From positions 1,178,001-1,242,000 of the forward strand of contig NZ_CP058349.1 in assembly GCF_013395055.1 (NCBI RefSeq): a DNA stretch of 64,000 nt, read 5' to 3'. The DNA is from Pseudomonas sp. ABC1. Its GTDB lineage: Bacteria; Pseudomonadota; Gammaproteobacteria; Pseudomonadales; Pseudomonadaceae. A program made the translations under genes and the position numbers. Under the pieces are notes generated by a model that worked only from the letters and a program-made list of their open reading frames with translations, did not search any database and was not told where the DNA came from. Of the stretch, positions 18,823-26,953 are shown piece by piece (the first letter of the stretch is position 1; each line of letters opens with the position of its first letter).

Positions 18823-18995
18823 CCTTTCAACATCGACCGCAAAATTCGTACCGGACAGTAGTGCGCCTTCGCGGGAACGACAGGTATCTGGGCTTTTTCT
18901 CATGGTCGCGTCGGTAGTTGCCGCGGGCCCTGGGTTTCGTGCATGCCCGGAAACGCTACCCGGCACATCGAAGGCATACACCGGAGAGCAGCCCC

Positions 18996-20177
18996 TCAGG
19001 CCTCCAGTGCCTGCGCCGGCCCGAAGAACTCGTAATGGCACTGCGCCTGTGGCACGCCGAGTGCCAGCAAGTGACGCCTGACCGCCGCCATGAAGGGCTG
19101 CGGACCGAGGAAATAGGCATCCAGGTCGCGTCCCTGCGGTAGCCAGCTCGCCAGCAACTCGGCACTGATAAAACCCTCGGCATCGGCCTGGTCACCCTCC
19201 CTCGGCTCGCTGTAGCAGAAGCGGTGCGTCAAGTTCGGGTTGGCCTCGCTCTCGGTTTCGATCCAGTCGCGGAAGGCATGCACGCCGCCATGGCGGGCAC
19301 AGTGAATGAAGTGGATCGGCCGGCCGCTCTCTTTCGCCTGCTCAAGCATGGCCAGGGCCGGGGTGATACCGACACCGGCGGTAATCAGCGCCAGTGGCCG
19401 GTCGCTGTCGCGCAGGACGAAGTCACCCGCAGGCGGGAATACCTGCAACGTATCGCCCACCTGCACCTGATCATGCAGGTAGCCGGAAACCTTGCCTCCC
19501 GCCTCGCGCTTCACACTGATGCGGTAATGCCCGCTATCACCACGGGATGACAGCGAATAGTTGCGGCGCTGCTCGCCCTCTTCGAATGGGACGCTCAGGC
19601 CGATGTACTGGCCGGGCTGAAATGCCAGCAACGGCTCGCCATCTGCGGGCGCCAGATAGAACGAGGTGATTTCCTCGCTTTCCCGCTCCTTGCGTACCAC
19701 GCGAAAATCCCGCGCACCGCGCCAGCCACCGGGCGCCTCGGCGTTGGCGGCGTAAACCGACTCCTCGGCAGCGATCAGCAGGTCAGCCAGTTGCCCATAG
19801 GCGGCGGCCCAGGCGTCGATGATCGCATCGGTGGCCACCTCCTCGCCCAGCACTTCGCGGATCGCCCGCAGCAGGCAACTGCCGACGATCGGATAATGCT
19901 CCGGCAGGATCTGCAGCGAGACATGCTTGTTGACGATCTGCCCGACCAGCGGCCCCAGCGCTTCCAGGCGCTCGATATTGCGTGCATACATCAGCACCGC
20001 GTTGGCCAGCGCGCGCTGCTGATGACCGCTGCCCTGGTTGGCCTGGTTGAACAGTGGCAGCACCTGCGGATAATCGCGGAACATCACTTGATAGAAGTGG
20101 CGAGTCAGCGCCTCGCCGCCAGTCTCGAGCAGCGGCACCGTGGCCTTGATCAGATGGATATGTTCGGTGGAAAGCAT
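18996..20177 (-). CDS. hmp: Flavohemoprotein, nitric oxide dioxygenase
   Basis: 393 residues, cytosolic; oxidises NO to nitrate using O2 and NAD(P)H. The N-terminal globin (about 1-140) has the proximal histidine region QILPEHYPIVGSCLL. A FAD domain follows (about 150-255, RNYSLSSRGDSGHYRISVKR), then an NAD domain (about 260-393, LALITAGVGITPALAMLEQA and CHYEFFGP). Start chosen at the ATG after AGGAG; a few codons further upstream are in frame but unsupported. Divergent from norR, whose three binding sites lie 120-170 bases upstream. This is the fhp/fhpR arrangement of pseudomonads. Confidence 0.95.
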   Translation of the reverse strand: MLSTEHIHLIKATVPLLETGGEALTRHFYQVMFRDYPQVLPLFNQANQGSGHQQRALANAVLMYARNIERLEALGPLVGQIVNKHVSLQILPEHYPIVGSCLLRAIREVLGEEVATDAIIDAWAAAYGQLADLLIAAEESVYAANAEAPGGWRGARDFRVVRKERESEEITSFYLAPADGEPLLAFQPGQYIGLSVPFEEGEQRRNYSLSSRGDSGHYRISVKREAGGKVSGYLHDQVQVGDTLQVFPPAGDFVLRDSDRPLALITAGVGITPALAMLEQAKESGRPIHFIHCARHGGVHAFRDWIETESEANPNLTHRFCYSEPREGDQADAEGFISAELLASWLPQGRDLDAYFLGPQPFMAAVRRHLLALGVPQAQCHYEFFGPAQALEA

Positions 20178-20298
20178 GGGAACTCCTGGCACGTCTGGGC
20201 ATGGATGTCTGCCATATCGAGTTGGCAGTATCTCCAGACCAATCAGCTTTCATGCCATATAAATTTCCCTTTATTTTCATAAAGATATAAATTCAAAA

Positions 20299-20345
20299 GT
20301 CTTTATGACTACAGAGTCTCGATGACTCAATGCGGTCCATATGAC
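20299..20345. promoter_or_regulatory. Three NorR-type operator sites
   Basis: Three GT-N7-AC elements, all ending in TGAC: GTCTTTATGAC (20299-20309), GTCTCGATGAC (20316-20326) and GTCCATATGAC (20335-20345), spaced 17 and 19 bases apart. NorR of E. coli binds three such GT-N7-AC enhancer sites to activate a sigma54 promoter. The third site overlaps the norR start codon, which suggests autorepression. Downstream on the minus strand a consensus sigma54 element for hmp is not clean: TGGCATGAAAGCTGA and TGGCAGACATCCATGC each deviate. Confidence 0.7.
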
Positions 20346-21915
20346 AGCAAACGTGCAACTGTCCACCTTTATCCCACTGATCGCCGATCTTGCCCGCGAG
20401 GTACCCGAGCAGGAACGCTATCACCGCCTGCTACAAGCCCTGCAGCAGCTCCTGCCGTGCGAAGCGGTGGCCCTGCTGCGCCTGGATGGGGATTACCTGG
20501 TACCACTGGCGGTGATCGGGCTCACCACCGACACCCTGGGCCGGCGCTTCAAGGTTGACGAGCATCCGCGCTTCCAGCGCCTGCTGGCCAGCCGCGAGCC
20601 GACCCGCTTCCCCGCTGACAGCGAACTGCCCGACCCTTATGACGGCCTGATCGAAGGCCAGGCCAGGCATCTGGAGGTGCACGATTGCCTGGGCTGCCCG
20701 CTCTACCTGCAGGACCGTCTCTGGGGCCTGCTGACCCTCGACACGCTGGAGCCGGAGCGCTTCGGCCAGATCGACCTGGACAGCCTGGCCACCTTCGCCG
20801 GGCTGACCGCAGCCACCGTAATGGCCGGCGAGCGCATCAGCCTGCTGAACCGTCGTGTCGAGGATGAGCGCCACCTGGCCGAAGCCTACCGTCAGGCGGC
20901 CGGTCGCCAGCCACGCGAGCTGATCGGACAGAGCCCTGCACAACGCAAGCTGCTGGAAGAAATCACCCTGGTCGGCGACAGCCAGTTGACCGTGCTGATC
21001 AGCGGCGAGACGGGCGTCGGCAAGGAGTTGGTGGCCGAAGCCATCCATGCCGCCTCGTCACGCGCGCGCCGCCCGCTGATCACCATCAACTGCGCCGCCT
21101 TGCCGGAATCCCTGGTGGAAAGCGAATTGTTCGGCCATGTGCGCGGCGCCTTTTCCGGCGCGCTCAGCGAACGCAGCGGCAAGTTCGAACTGGCGGACAA
21201 GGGCACGCTGTTCCTCGATGAAGTCGGCGAACTGCCGCTGGCGGCACAGGCCAAGTTACTGCGCGTCCTGCAGAGCGGCCAGTTGCAGCGGGTCGGCTCT
21301 GATCGCGAACACCTTGTCGATGTGCGGGTACTGGCCGCGACCAACCGCAACCTGGCGGACGAAGTCCGTGCAGGGCGATTTCGCGCCGATCTCTACCATC
21401 GCCTGAGCGTCTACCCGTTGCCGGTCCCTGCACTGCGCGAGCGTGGCCGGGACGTACTGCTGCTGGCCGGCTATTTCCTCGAACAGAACCGTGCCCGCAT
21501 GGGGCTGCGTGGCCTGCGTCTCGACAGCACGGCGCAGAAGGCCCTGCTGGCCTACGACTGGCCCGGCAACGTGCGGGAGCTGGAACACTTGCTCGGGCGC
21601 GCCGCCCTCCGTTCACAGGCGCATCACCCCCAGCGCCAGCGCATCCTTACCATCGAAGCCCAGGCGCTCGACCTGCCGGGGGCGACACGCGGCATGAAAC
21701 ACACGGATCAACCCGACATCGAGTACGACGGCCTCCCCCTGCGCGAGGCGGTCGACCGCTTCCAGTCCCAGGTGATCGGCGAAGCACTGGAGCGTCATCA
21801 GTACAAATGGGCAGCGGTTGCCCGAGAGCTGGGCGTGGACCGTGCGAACCTGAGCCGGCTGGCCAGGCGCCTGGGGATCATGGTGGAGCGCAGCAGCCGT
21901 CGGGAGCATGACTGA
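20341..21915 (+). CDS. norR: NO-responsive sigma54 activator NorR (FhpR type)
   Basis: 524 residues: an N-terminal GAF domain that senses NO through non-haem iron (residues about 1-170, including ADSELPDPYDGLIEGQ), a central AAA+ domain (about 195-430, Walker A GETGVGKE, Walker B TLFLDEVGEL) and a C-terminal Fis-type helix-turn-helix (KWAAVARELGVDRANLSRLA). The sigma54-contacting loop reads GAFSGA rather than GAFTGA, a conservative change. The start has no clear ribosome site, and the third operator overlaps it. It should activate the divergent hmp gene on NO exposure. Confidence 0.93.
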   Translation: MTANVQLSTFIPLIADLAREVPEQERYHRLLQALQQLLPCEAVALLRLDGDYLVPLAVIGLTTDTLGRRFKVDEHPRFQRLLASREPTRFPADSELPDPYDGLIEGQARHLEVHDCLGCPLYLQDRLWGLLTLDTLEPERFGQIDLDSLATFAGLTAATVMAGERISLLNRRVEDERHLAEAYRQAAGRQPRELIGQSPAQRKLLEEITLVGDSQLTVLISGETGVGKELVAEAIHAASSRARRPLITINCAALPESLVESELFGHVRGAFSGALSERSGKFELADKGTLFLDEVGELPLAAQAKLLRVLQSGQLQRVGSDREHLVDVRVLAATNRNLADEVRAGRFRADLYHRLSVYPLPVPALRERGRDVLLLAGYFLEQNRARMGLRGLRLDSTAQKALLAYDWPGNVRELEHLLGRAALRSQAHHPQRQRILTIEAQALDLPGATRGMKHTDQPDIEYDGLPLREAVDRFQSQVIGEALERHQYKWAAVARELGVDRANLSRLARRLGIMVERSSRREHD

Positions 21916-21973
21916 GCAGGCCGCAACCCGAGCTATCGGGTTGCGCGACGATCCTTACCGGGCACAAAAAAGA

Positions 21974-21993
21974 AACCCCGCCGAAGCGGGGTT
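21974..21993. terminator. Bidirectional terminator between norR and an acyl-CoA dehydrogenase
   Basis: AACCCCGC-CGAA-GCGGGGTT, an 8-bp stem. Read on the minus strand it is followed by TTCTTTTTTG, a good terminator for the dehydrogenase gene; it can also end the convergent norR transcript. Confidence 0.8.
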
Positions 21994-22178
21994 CTTGCAG
22001 ACTTGAATCCTGACATCCCTGATCAAACGCCATCCTGGCGTCATTCCCTGATCATCCTTTTCTTCCCTTGCCGCTTCCTGCGTCACGTCCATGTGCGAGC
22101 AGATTAGCCCTGCTGGCCAAAGGCCGATAGTGGCAATTGGCACTGCAGCATGTAAGCCATTGCTTACATGACACCTGC

Positions 22179-23954
22179 TCAGAACTGTTCTTCGTCCAGA
22201 AGATAGAGCGACTCGCTGCCGGCCTTGACACTGGCGAGCAGCGAGCGCGTACGCGGCAACAGGCGTGCGAAGTAGAAACGCGCCGTGCCCAGTTTGGCGA
22301 CGTGGAAGTCGCTCTGCGGCTGGCGCAAGGCCGCCACGGCCATGCGTGCCCACATATAGCCATAGCCGACGTAGCCGAAGGCATGCAGGTACTCCACACA
22401 GGCGGCGCCGACTTCCTGGGGTCGCTGACGCGCCTGTTCGATCAGCCAGTCGGTCGCCTCATCCAGTTCGCCCAGGGCAGTCAGCAGCGGCTCGCTGAAT
22501 GCCTGCACACCCGCACCGGCATCGGCGCAGAACGCTCGCACGTCATCGGAAAAGGCCCGGTACAACTCGCCACCATTGCTGACCACCTTGCGCCCCAGCA
22601 GGTCCAGTGCCTGGATGCCATTGGTGCCTTCGTAGATCTGCGTGATACGGCAATCGCGCACCAGTTGCTCCTGCCCCCATTCGCGGATATAGCCATGCCC
22701 GCCGAACACCTGCTGGCCATGCACGGTGGTTTCCAGCCCCATATCGGTCAGGAAAGCCTTGGCCACCGGCGTCAGCAGCGCCACCTGGCCTTCGGCCCGC
22801 TGCCGGGCCTGCTCGTCCTCGCTGAACTTGGCGATGTCGAGTTGCAGCGCGACATGGCTGGAGAAAGCCCGGCCACCCTCGTTCAGCGCTTTCATGGTCA
22901 ACAGCATGCGCCGCACGTCCGGGTGCACGATGATCGGATCGGCGATCTGCTCCGGCGCAATTGCACCGCCAGGCGCGCGACTCTGCAGGCGTTCACGGGC
23001 GTAGGCGACGGCACTCTGGTAGGAACGCTCGCCAGTGGCCAGCCCCTGGATACCGACACCCAGGCGCTCGTAGTTCATCATGGTGAACATCGCCGCCAGC
23101 CCCTTGTTCGGCTCGCCGACCAGCCAGCCACTGGCGCCATCGAAGTTCATCACGCAAGTGGCCGATGCCTTGATGCCCATCTTGTGCTCCAGCGACCCGC
23201 AGGACACCGCATTGCGCTCGCCCAGCGCACCGTCGTCGTCCACCAGCACCTTGGGGACCAGGAACAGCGAGATGCCTTTCGAACCGGCCGGCGCATCCGG
23301 CAGCTTGGCCAGCACCAGGTGAATGATGTTCTCGGTCAGGTCGTGTTCGCCGCCGGTGATGAATATCTTGGTACCGGTGATGCTGTAGCTGCCGTCTGCG
23401 CGTGGCTCGGCGCGGGTGCGGATCAGCCCCAGGTCGGTGCCGGCGTGGGGCTCTGTCAGGCACATGGAGCCGGCCCAGGTCCCGGCGTAGAGGTTGGGCA
23501 GATACTGGTTCTTCAAGGCCTCGCTGGCATGCGCGTGGATCGACAGGCAGGCGCCAGAGGTCAGCATCGGGTAGAGACCGAAGGCCAGGCTGGCGGAGTT
23601 CATCATTTCCTCCACCTGTGCCGAGATCACCTTGGGCATGCCCATACCGCCATAGGCCGGATCGCCCGCCACGCCGACCCAGCCACCCTCGGCATACTGC
23701 CGATAGGCTTCGAGATAGCCCGCAGGGGTGGTCACCACACCGTCGTTCCAGTGGCAGCCTTCCTCGTCGCCACTGCGGTTCAAGGGTGCGACGCCATTGG
23801 CGATCAGCTTGCCGGCCTCTTCCAGAATCGCATCGGCGGTTTCCTTGTCCACCACCTCGGCCAGCGCCGGCAGGCTGCGCCAGAGCGCGGGAGCATCGAA
23901 GACTTCGTTCAGGAGAAAACGCATGTCACGCAGGGGAGCCTGGTAATCAGCCAT
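22179..23954 (-). CDS. Acyl-CoA dehydrogenase (first paralogue)
   Basis: 591 residues from the ATG giving MADYQAPLRDMRFLL, the common beginning of the large (about 600 residue) proteobacterial acyl-CoA dehydrogenases used in fatty-acid beta-oxidation. Visible features are the substrate/FAD motif MCLTEPHAGTDLGLIRTRA, the catalytic-domain segment QVFGGHGYIREWGQEQLVRD and EGTNGIQALDLLGRK, and the C-terminal extension typical of this subfamily. It is about half identical by eye to the gene at 32289-34094. It is monocistronic and convergent with norR. Chain-length specificity cannot be read. Confidence 0.9.
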   Translation of the reverse strand: MADYQAPLRDMRFLLNEVFDAPALWRSLPALAEVVDKETADAILEEAGKLIANGVAPLNRSGDEEGCHWNDGVVTTPAGYLEAYRQYAEGGWVGVAGDPAYGGMGMPKVISAQVEEMMNSASLAFGLYPMLTSGACLSIHAHASEALKNQYLPNLYAGTWAGSMCLTEPHAGTDLGLIRTRAEPRADGSYSITGTKIFITGGEHDLTENIIHLVLAKLPDAPAGSKGISLFLVPKVLVDDDGALGERNAVSCGSLEHKMGIKASATCVMNFDGASGWLVGEPNKGLAAMFTMMNYERLGVGIQGLATGERSYQSAVAYARERLQSRAPGGAIAPEQIADPIIVHPDVRRMLLTMKALNEGGRAFSSHVALQLDIAKFSEDEQARQRAEGQVALLTPVAKAFLTDMGLETTVHGQQVFGGHGYIREWGQEQLVRDCRITQIYEGTNGIQALDLLGRKVVSNGGELYRAFSDDVRAFCADAGAGVQAFSEPLLTALGELDEATDWLIEQARQRPQEVGAACVEYLHAFGYVGYGYMWARMAVAALRQPQSDFHVAKLGTARFYFARLLPRTRSLLASVKAGSESLYLLDEEQF

Positions 23955-24191
23955 GGATAAACCTCGCAGAGCGTTTGCAGCCGGTCTGGCCGTCATTGTC
24001 AGCCGAGTCTAGCCGAACACTTCCAGCGGCCGAAGCGTCCGTTTCGGACTCCTCGGTCACACCGTTCCGGCACCAGAATGGAGCAACCATTCGCACAACG
24101 CACCATGAACAACCCCGCGTCCACGCCATGGTCCCTCGATGTGCCGGCAAGGCACGCAGGAAGTACAGGCCTTCGCGCATCGATGCACTGC

Positions 24192-24206
24192 TGGCCCGCC
24201 TCTTGC
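24192..24206 (+). promoter_or_regulatory. Sigma54-type promoter of the nirC operon
   Basis: TGGCCCGCCTCTTGC has the invariant GG and GC separated by 10 bases (consensus TGGCAC-N5-TTGC). The same stretch, followed by TAA and CTTCG, recurs at 29143 before nirB. Transcription would begin near 24218, directly before the antitermination leader. An inverted repeat GTGCC-N5-GGCAC (24141-24155) lies upstream, where an activator could bind. Confidence 0.7.
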
Positions 24207-24220
24207 TAAGTCAACTTCGC

Positions 24221-24304
24221 GGACAGCCTCGATGACTGTCCTTTTCTGACAATGGCGTCAGAGCCAACCCCGGATGACGGGGCATGGCTCTGGCGTTTTT
24301 TTTT
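24221..24304 (+). promoter_or_regulatory. ANTAR-type antitermination leader with intrinsic terminator, before nirC
   Basis: In order: a hairpin GGACAG/CTGTCC (24221-24241, nine-base loop); a hairpin CTGAC-AATGGC-GTCAG (24246-24261) whose hexaloop has A at position 1 and G at position 4, as in ANTAR RNA targets; and a terminator with CGTCAGAGCCA pairing to TGGCTCTGGCG (24256-24295) followed by nine T. The 3' arm of the hexaloop hairpin is part of the terminator's 5' arm, so the two structures exclude each other. The first hairpin does not have the canonical hexaloop. Confidence 0.75.
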
Positions 24305-24382
24305 GCCCCCGGAAAAGGCCAGCCCCTCGCCAGCAAGACGCACAGACGTGATCGCCTCCCAGCCCAACACAGGACTACTACC

Positions 24383-25195
24383 ATGGCTTACCTTGCTCCA
24401 GCCGAATTCGCGACCAAGATGGTCGACTCGGGAGAGGCCAAACTCCACATGGCCCTCCGTGACGTACTGATCCGCGCCTACATGGGCGGCGCTATCCTCG
24501 CCCTGGCGGCGGTGTTCGCCGTAGCCGCGACCGTCGGCACCGGCTCGCCGCTGGTCGGCGCCATGCTCTTCCCGGTCGGGTTGATCATGATCTACCTGCT
24601 GGGGCACGACCTGCTGACCGGGGTCTTCATCCTCACGCCGCTGGCCTGGCTCGACCGCCGCCCCGGCGTCACCTGGGGCGCCATCCTCAAGCACTGGGGC
24701 TGGGTCTTCCTCGGCAACTTCGCCGGCGCCCTGACCGTCGCGCTGCTGATGTCCTTCATCTACACCTATGGCTTTTCCACCGAACCCAATGCCGTCGGCG
24801 AAAAGATCGCGCACATCGGCCACGACCGGACACTGGGCTACGCGCAGTACGGCTTCGCCGGCTGGATGACGATTTTCTTCCGCGGCGTGCTGTGCAACTG
24901 GATGGTCTCCACCGCCGTGGTCGGCGCGATGATCTCCACCACGGTCAGCGGCAAGTTCATCGCCATGTGGATGCCGGTCACGGTGTTCTTCTTCATGGGC
25001 TTCGAGCATTCGGTGGTGAATATGTTTCTGTTCCCCACCGCCATCATCATGGGCGGCGACCTGTCGATCATGGACTACATGATCTGGAACGAAATCCCCA
25101 CCGTGCTGGGCAACCTGGTCGGCGGCCTGGCCTTCACCGCGCTGACGCTCTACACCACCCACGTGCGCACCGGCGCCCGTCGCGCCCTGCACTGA
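24383..25195 (+). CDS. nirC: Formate/nitrite transporter family protein, NirC-like
   Basis: 270 residues with six hydrophobic helices, an inner-membrane channel of the FNT family. Diagnostic segments are VLIRAYMGGAILALAAVFAVA and FFFMGFEHSVVNMFLFP, which carries the central histidine of the pore. Gene context (cobA, nirB, nirD, NIT-ANTAR regulator) points to nitrite rather than formate. It starts after AGGA; an upstream in-frame ATG at 24284 is inside the terminator's far side and unsupported. It heads a four-gene operon with 13-14 base gaps and lies behind the antitermination leader. Confidence 0.85.
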   Translation: MAYLAPAEFATKMVDSGEAKLHMALRDVLIRAYMGGAILALAAVFAVAATVGTGSPLVGAMLFPVGLIMIYLLGHDLLTGVFILTPLAWLDRRPGVTWGAILKHWGWVFLGNFAGALTVALLMSFIYTYGFSTEPNAVGEKIAHIGHDRTLGYAQYGFAGWMTIFFRGVLCNWMVSTAVVGAMISTTVSGKFIAMWMPVTVFFFMGFEHSVVNMFLFPTAIIMGGDLSIMDYMIWNEIPTVLGNLVGGLAFTALTLYTTHVRTGARRALH

Positions 25196-25208
25196 GCGGA
25201 GCGACGCC

Positions 25209-26939
25209 ATGAGCGACCCGTTGCGCATCGACTACGGCCAGTACTCCAGTGCCGGACGCAAAGCCATCAACCAGGACGCCCATGGCCTGCGCCTGCCCAG
25301 CGGCAGCCTGCTGCAGGACAAGGGCCTGGCGCTGGCCCTGGCCGATGGCATCAGCAGCAGCGCGGTCGGGCATGTCGCCAGCGCGGTCGCCGTGCAGGGG
25401 TTCCTGGCCGACTACTACAGCACACCGCCGAGCTGGTCGGTGCGGCTCTCGGTGCAGCGCGTCGTGGCCGCCAACAACGCCTGGCTGTTCGGACAGAGCC
25501 GCCAGGGCCCGCGCGACCACGGGCACGTCTGCACCTTCAGCGCGCTGGTGCTCAAGTCCACCACCGCGCACCTGTTCCACGTCGGCGACGCACGCATCTA
25601 TCGCCTCAGCGGCGGCACGCTGGAGCAACTGAGCGAAGACCACCGCCTGCACACCACCAGCGAACACAGCTACCTGTCGCGGGCGCTGGGGGTCGCACGG
25701 CATGTGGAAATCGACTACCGGCGCCTGCCGTTGCAGGTCGGCGACCTGTTCCTGCTGGCCACCGACGGCGTCCATGAACACCTCTCGCGCAGCCAGATAC
25801 AGAGCATCATCGAACGCCCAGGCCAGGACCTGGACACAGCCGCCCGCGAACTGGTCGAAACCGCGCTGGCACAAGGCAGCCAGGACAACCTGACCGTCCA
25901 GTTACTGCGCCTGTACGCCTTGCCCTTGCCGACAGCGGGCGAACTGTTCGAACAACTGGCCGAGCTGCCACCTGCCCCATTGTTGGAGCCTGGCCAGCGG
26001 TTCGACGGGTTTCGAATCAGCACCGTCCTGCACAGCGGCAGCCGCAGCCATGTCTACCAGGCCGAAGACCTCGCCAGCGGTCGGCAGGTAGTGATCAAGG
26101 CCCCCTCTGCCGAACTGGCCAGCGACCGCCAGGCCCTGGCCCGGCTGCTGAACGAAGAATGGGTGGCCCGCCGCCTGGACAACCCGCACCTGCTCGGTGC
26201 CGTGTCCCACGAGCGCCCACGCAGCCACCTCTACACACTGGCCAGCTTCGTACCGGGACGAACCCTGCGCCAGTGGCTGCGCGACAACCCACAGCCACCA
26301 CTGGACAGCGTGATCGCCATCGTCGAGCAGATCGCCCGTGGCCTGCAGGCCTTGCACCGGCTGGAAATTCTTCACCAGGACCTGCGTCCGGAAAACATCC
26401 TGATCGACGACAGCGGCTTCGTGCGCATCATCGACTTCGGCGCCGTGCACATCGCCGCCCACGCCGAAAACGCCAGCGTTCCATCGACCAGCCACCTGCC
26501 ACTGGGATCGGCCGCCTACGCCGCGACGGAATACTTTCTCGGAGAAGGCGGCAGCGAACTGTCCGACCAGTTCTCCCTGGGTGTAATCACCTACGAAATG
26601 CTCAGCGGTCAACTGCCCTATGGCACCCGCCTGGCCGCCACCCGCAGCCCGGCGCAACAGGCGCGGCTGGCCTACCGCTCGCTGCTGGAAGACGAAGGCG
26701 CCTTCCCCGCCTGGCTCGACGCGGTGATCCGCCAGGCCGTGCACCCCCGCCCCCAGCGCCGGCATGAGGCGTTGTCCAGTTTTATCCACCAACTGCGTCA
26801 CCCCGGCGCGGCCACCCTGCGCGTGCGCGAACCCGCCAGCCTGGCCCAGCGCCTGCGCTTCTGGCGGCGTCTGGCGCTGCTGCTCGGCACCGCCGTGCTG
26901 GCACTGACCCTGTGCCTGATCCGCCTCGCCACGAACTGA
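25209..26939 (+). CDS. PP2C-type phosphatase fused to a Ser/Thr protein kinase, membrane-anchored
   Basis: 576 residues. Residues about 1-235 are a PP2C phosphatase (NQDAHGLRL, LALADGISSSAVG, FHVGDARIYRL, FLLATDGVHEHLS, QGSQDNLTV). Residues about 255-530 are a Hanks-type kinase with lysine VVIKAP, catalytic loop LHQDLRPENILI (HQD in place of the usual HRD), metal motif IIDFGAV and SDQFSLGVITYEML. A transmembrane helix ends the protein (LALLLGTAVLALTLCLI). A similar kinase gene sits beside nirB in P. aeruginosa (recalled as PA1782). Its targets are unknown; tuning of nitrite uptake or reduction is an inference from operon membership. Confidence 0.88.
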   Translation: MSDPLRIDYGQYSSAGRKAINQDAHGLRLPSGSLLQDKGLALALADGISSSAVGHVASAVAVQGFLADYYSTPPSWSVRLSVQRVVAANNAWLFGQSRQGPRDHGHVCTFSALVLKSTTAHLFHVGDARIYRLSGGTLEQLSEDHRLHTTSEHSYLSRALGVARHVEIDYRRLPLQVGDLFLLATDGVHEHLSRSQIQSIIERPGQDLDTAARELVETALAQGSQDNLTVQLLRLYALPLPTAGELFEQLAELPPAPLLEPGQRFDGFRISTVLHSGSRSHVYQAEDLASGRQVVIKAPSAELASDRQALARLLNEEWVARRLDNPHLLGAVSHERPRSHLYTLASFVPGRTLRQWLRDNPQPPLDSVIAIVEQIARGLQALHRLEILHQDLRPENILIDDSGFVRIIDFGAVHIAAHAENASVPSTSHLPLGSAAYAATEYFLGEGGSELSDQFSLGVITYEMLSGQLPYGTRLAATRSPAQQARLAYRSLLEDEGAFPAWLDAVIRQAVHPRPQRRHEALSSFIHQLRHPGAATLRVREPASLAQRLRFWRRLALLLGTAVLALTLCLIRLATN

Positions 26940-26953
26940 ATGGAGATCCCGAG

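Larger units (their letters stand above)
17563..18863 (-). mobile_element. Complete IS4-family insertion sequence, 1301 bp
   Basis: Perfect 13-bp terminal inverted repeats (CACTACTGTCCGG on the left, CCGGACAGTAGTG on the right) enclose a single intact transposase gene. A 10-bp direct repeat flanks both ends. The identical duplication and the intact reading frame suggest a recent, probably still mobile insertion. It landed in an intergenic REP palindrome between msrA and hmp, disrupting no gene. I cannot name the specific IS without a database. Confidence 0.92.

Noticed and set aside
20199..20257. Sigma54 promoter for hmp (TGGCAGACATCCATGC or TGGCATGAAAGCTGA)
   Set aside because: The first has 11 bases between GG and GC, the second has GA instead of GC. 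Neither meets the strict GG-N10-GC rule, so no promoter feature was entered.
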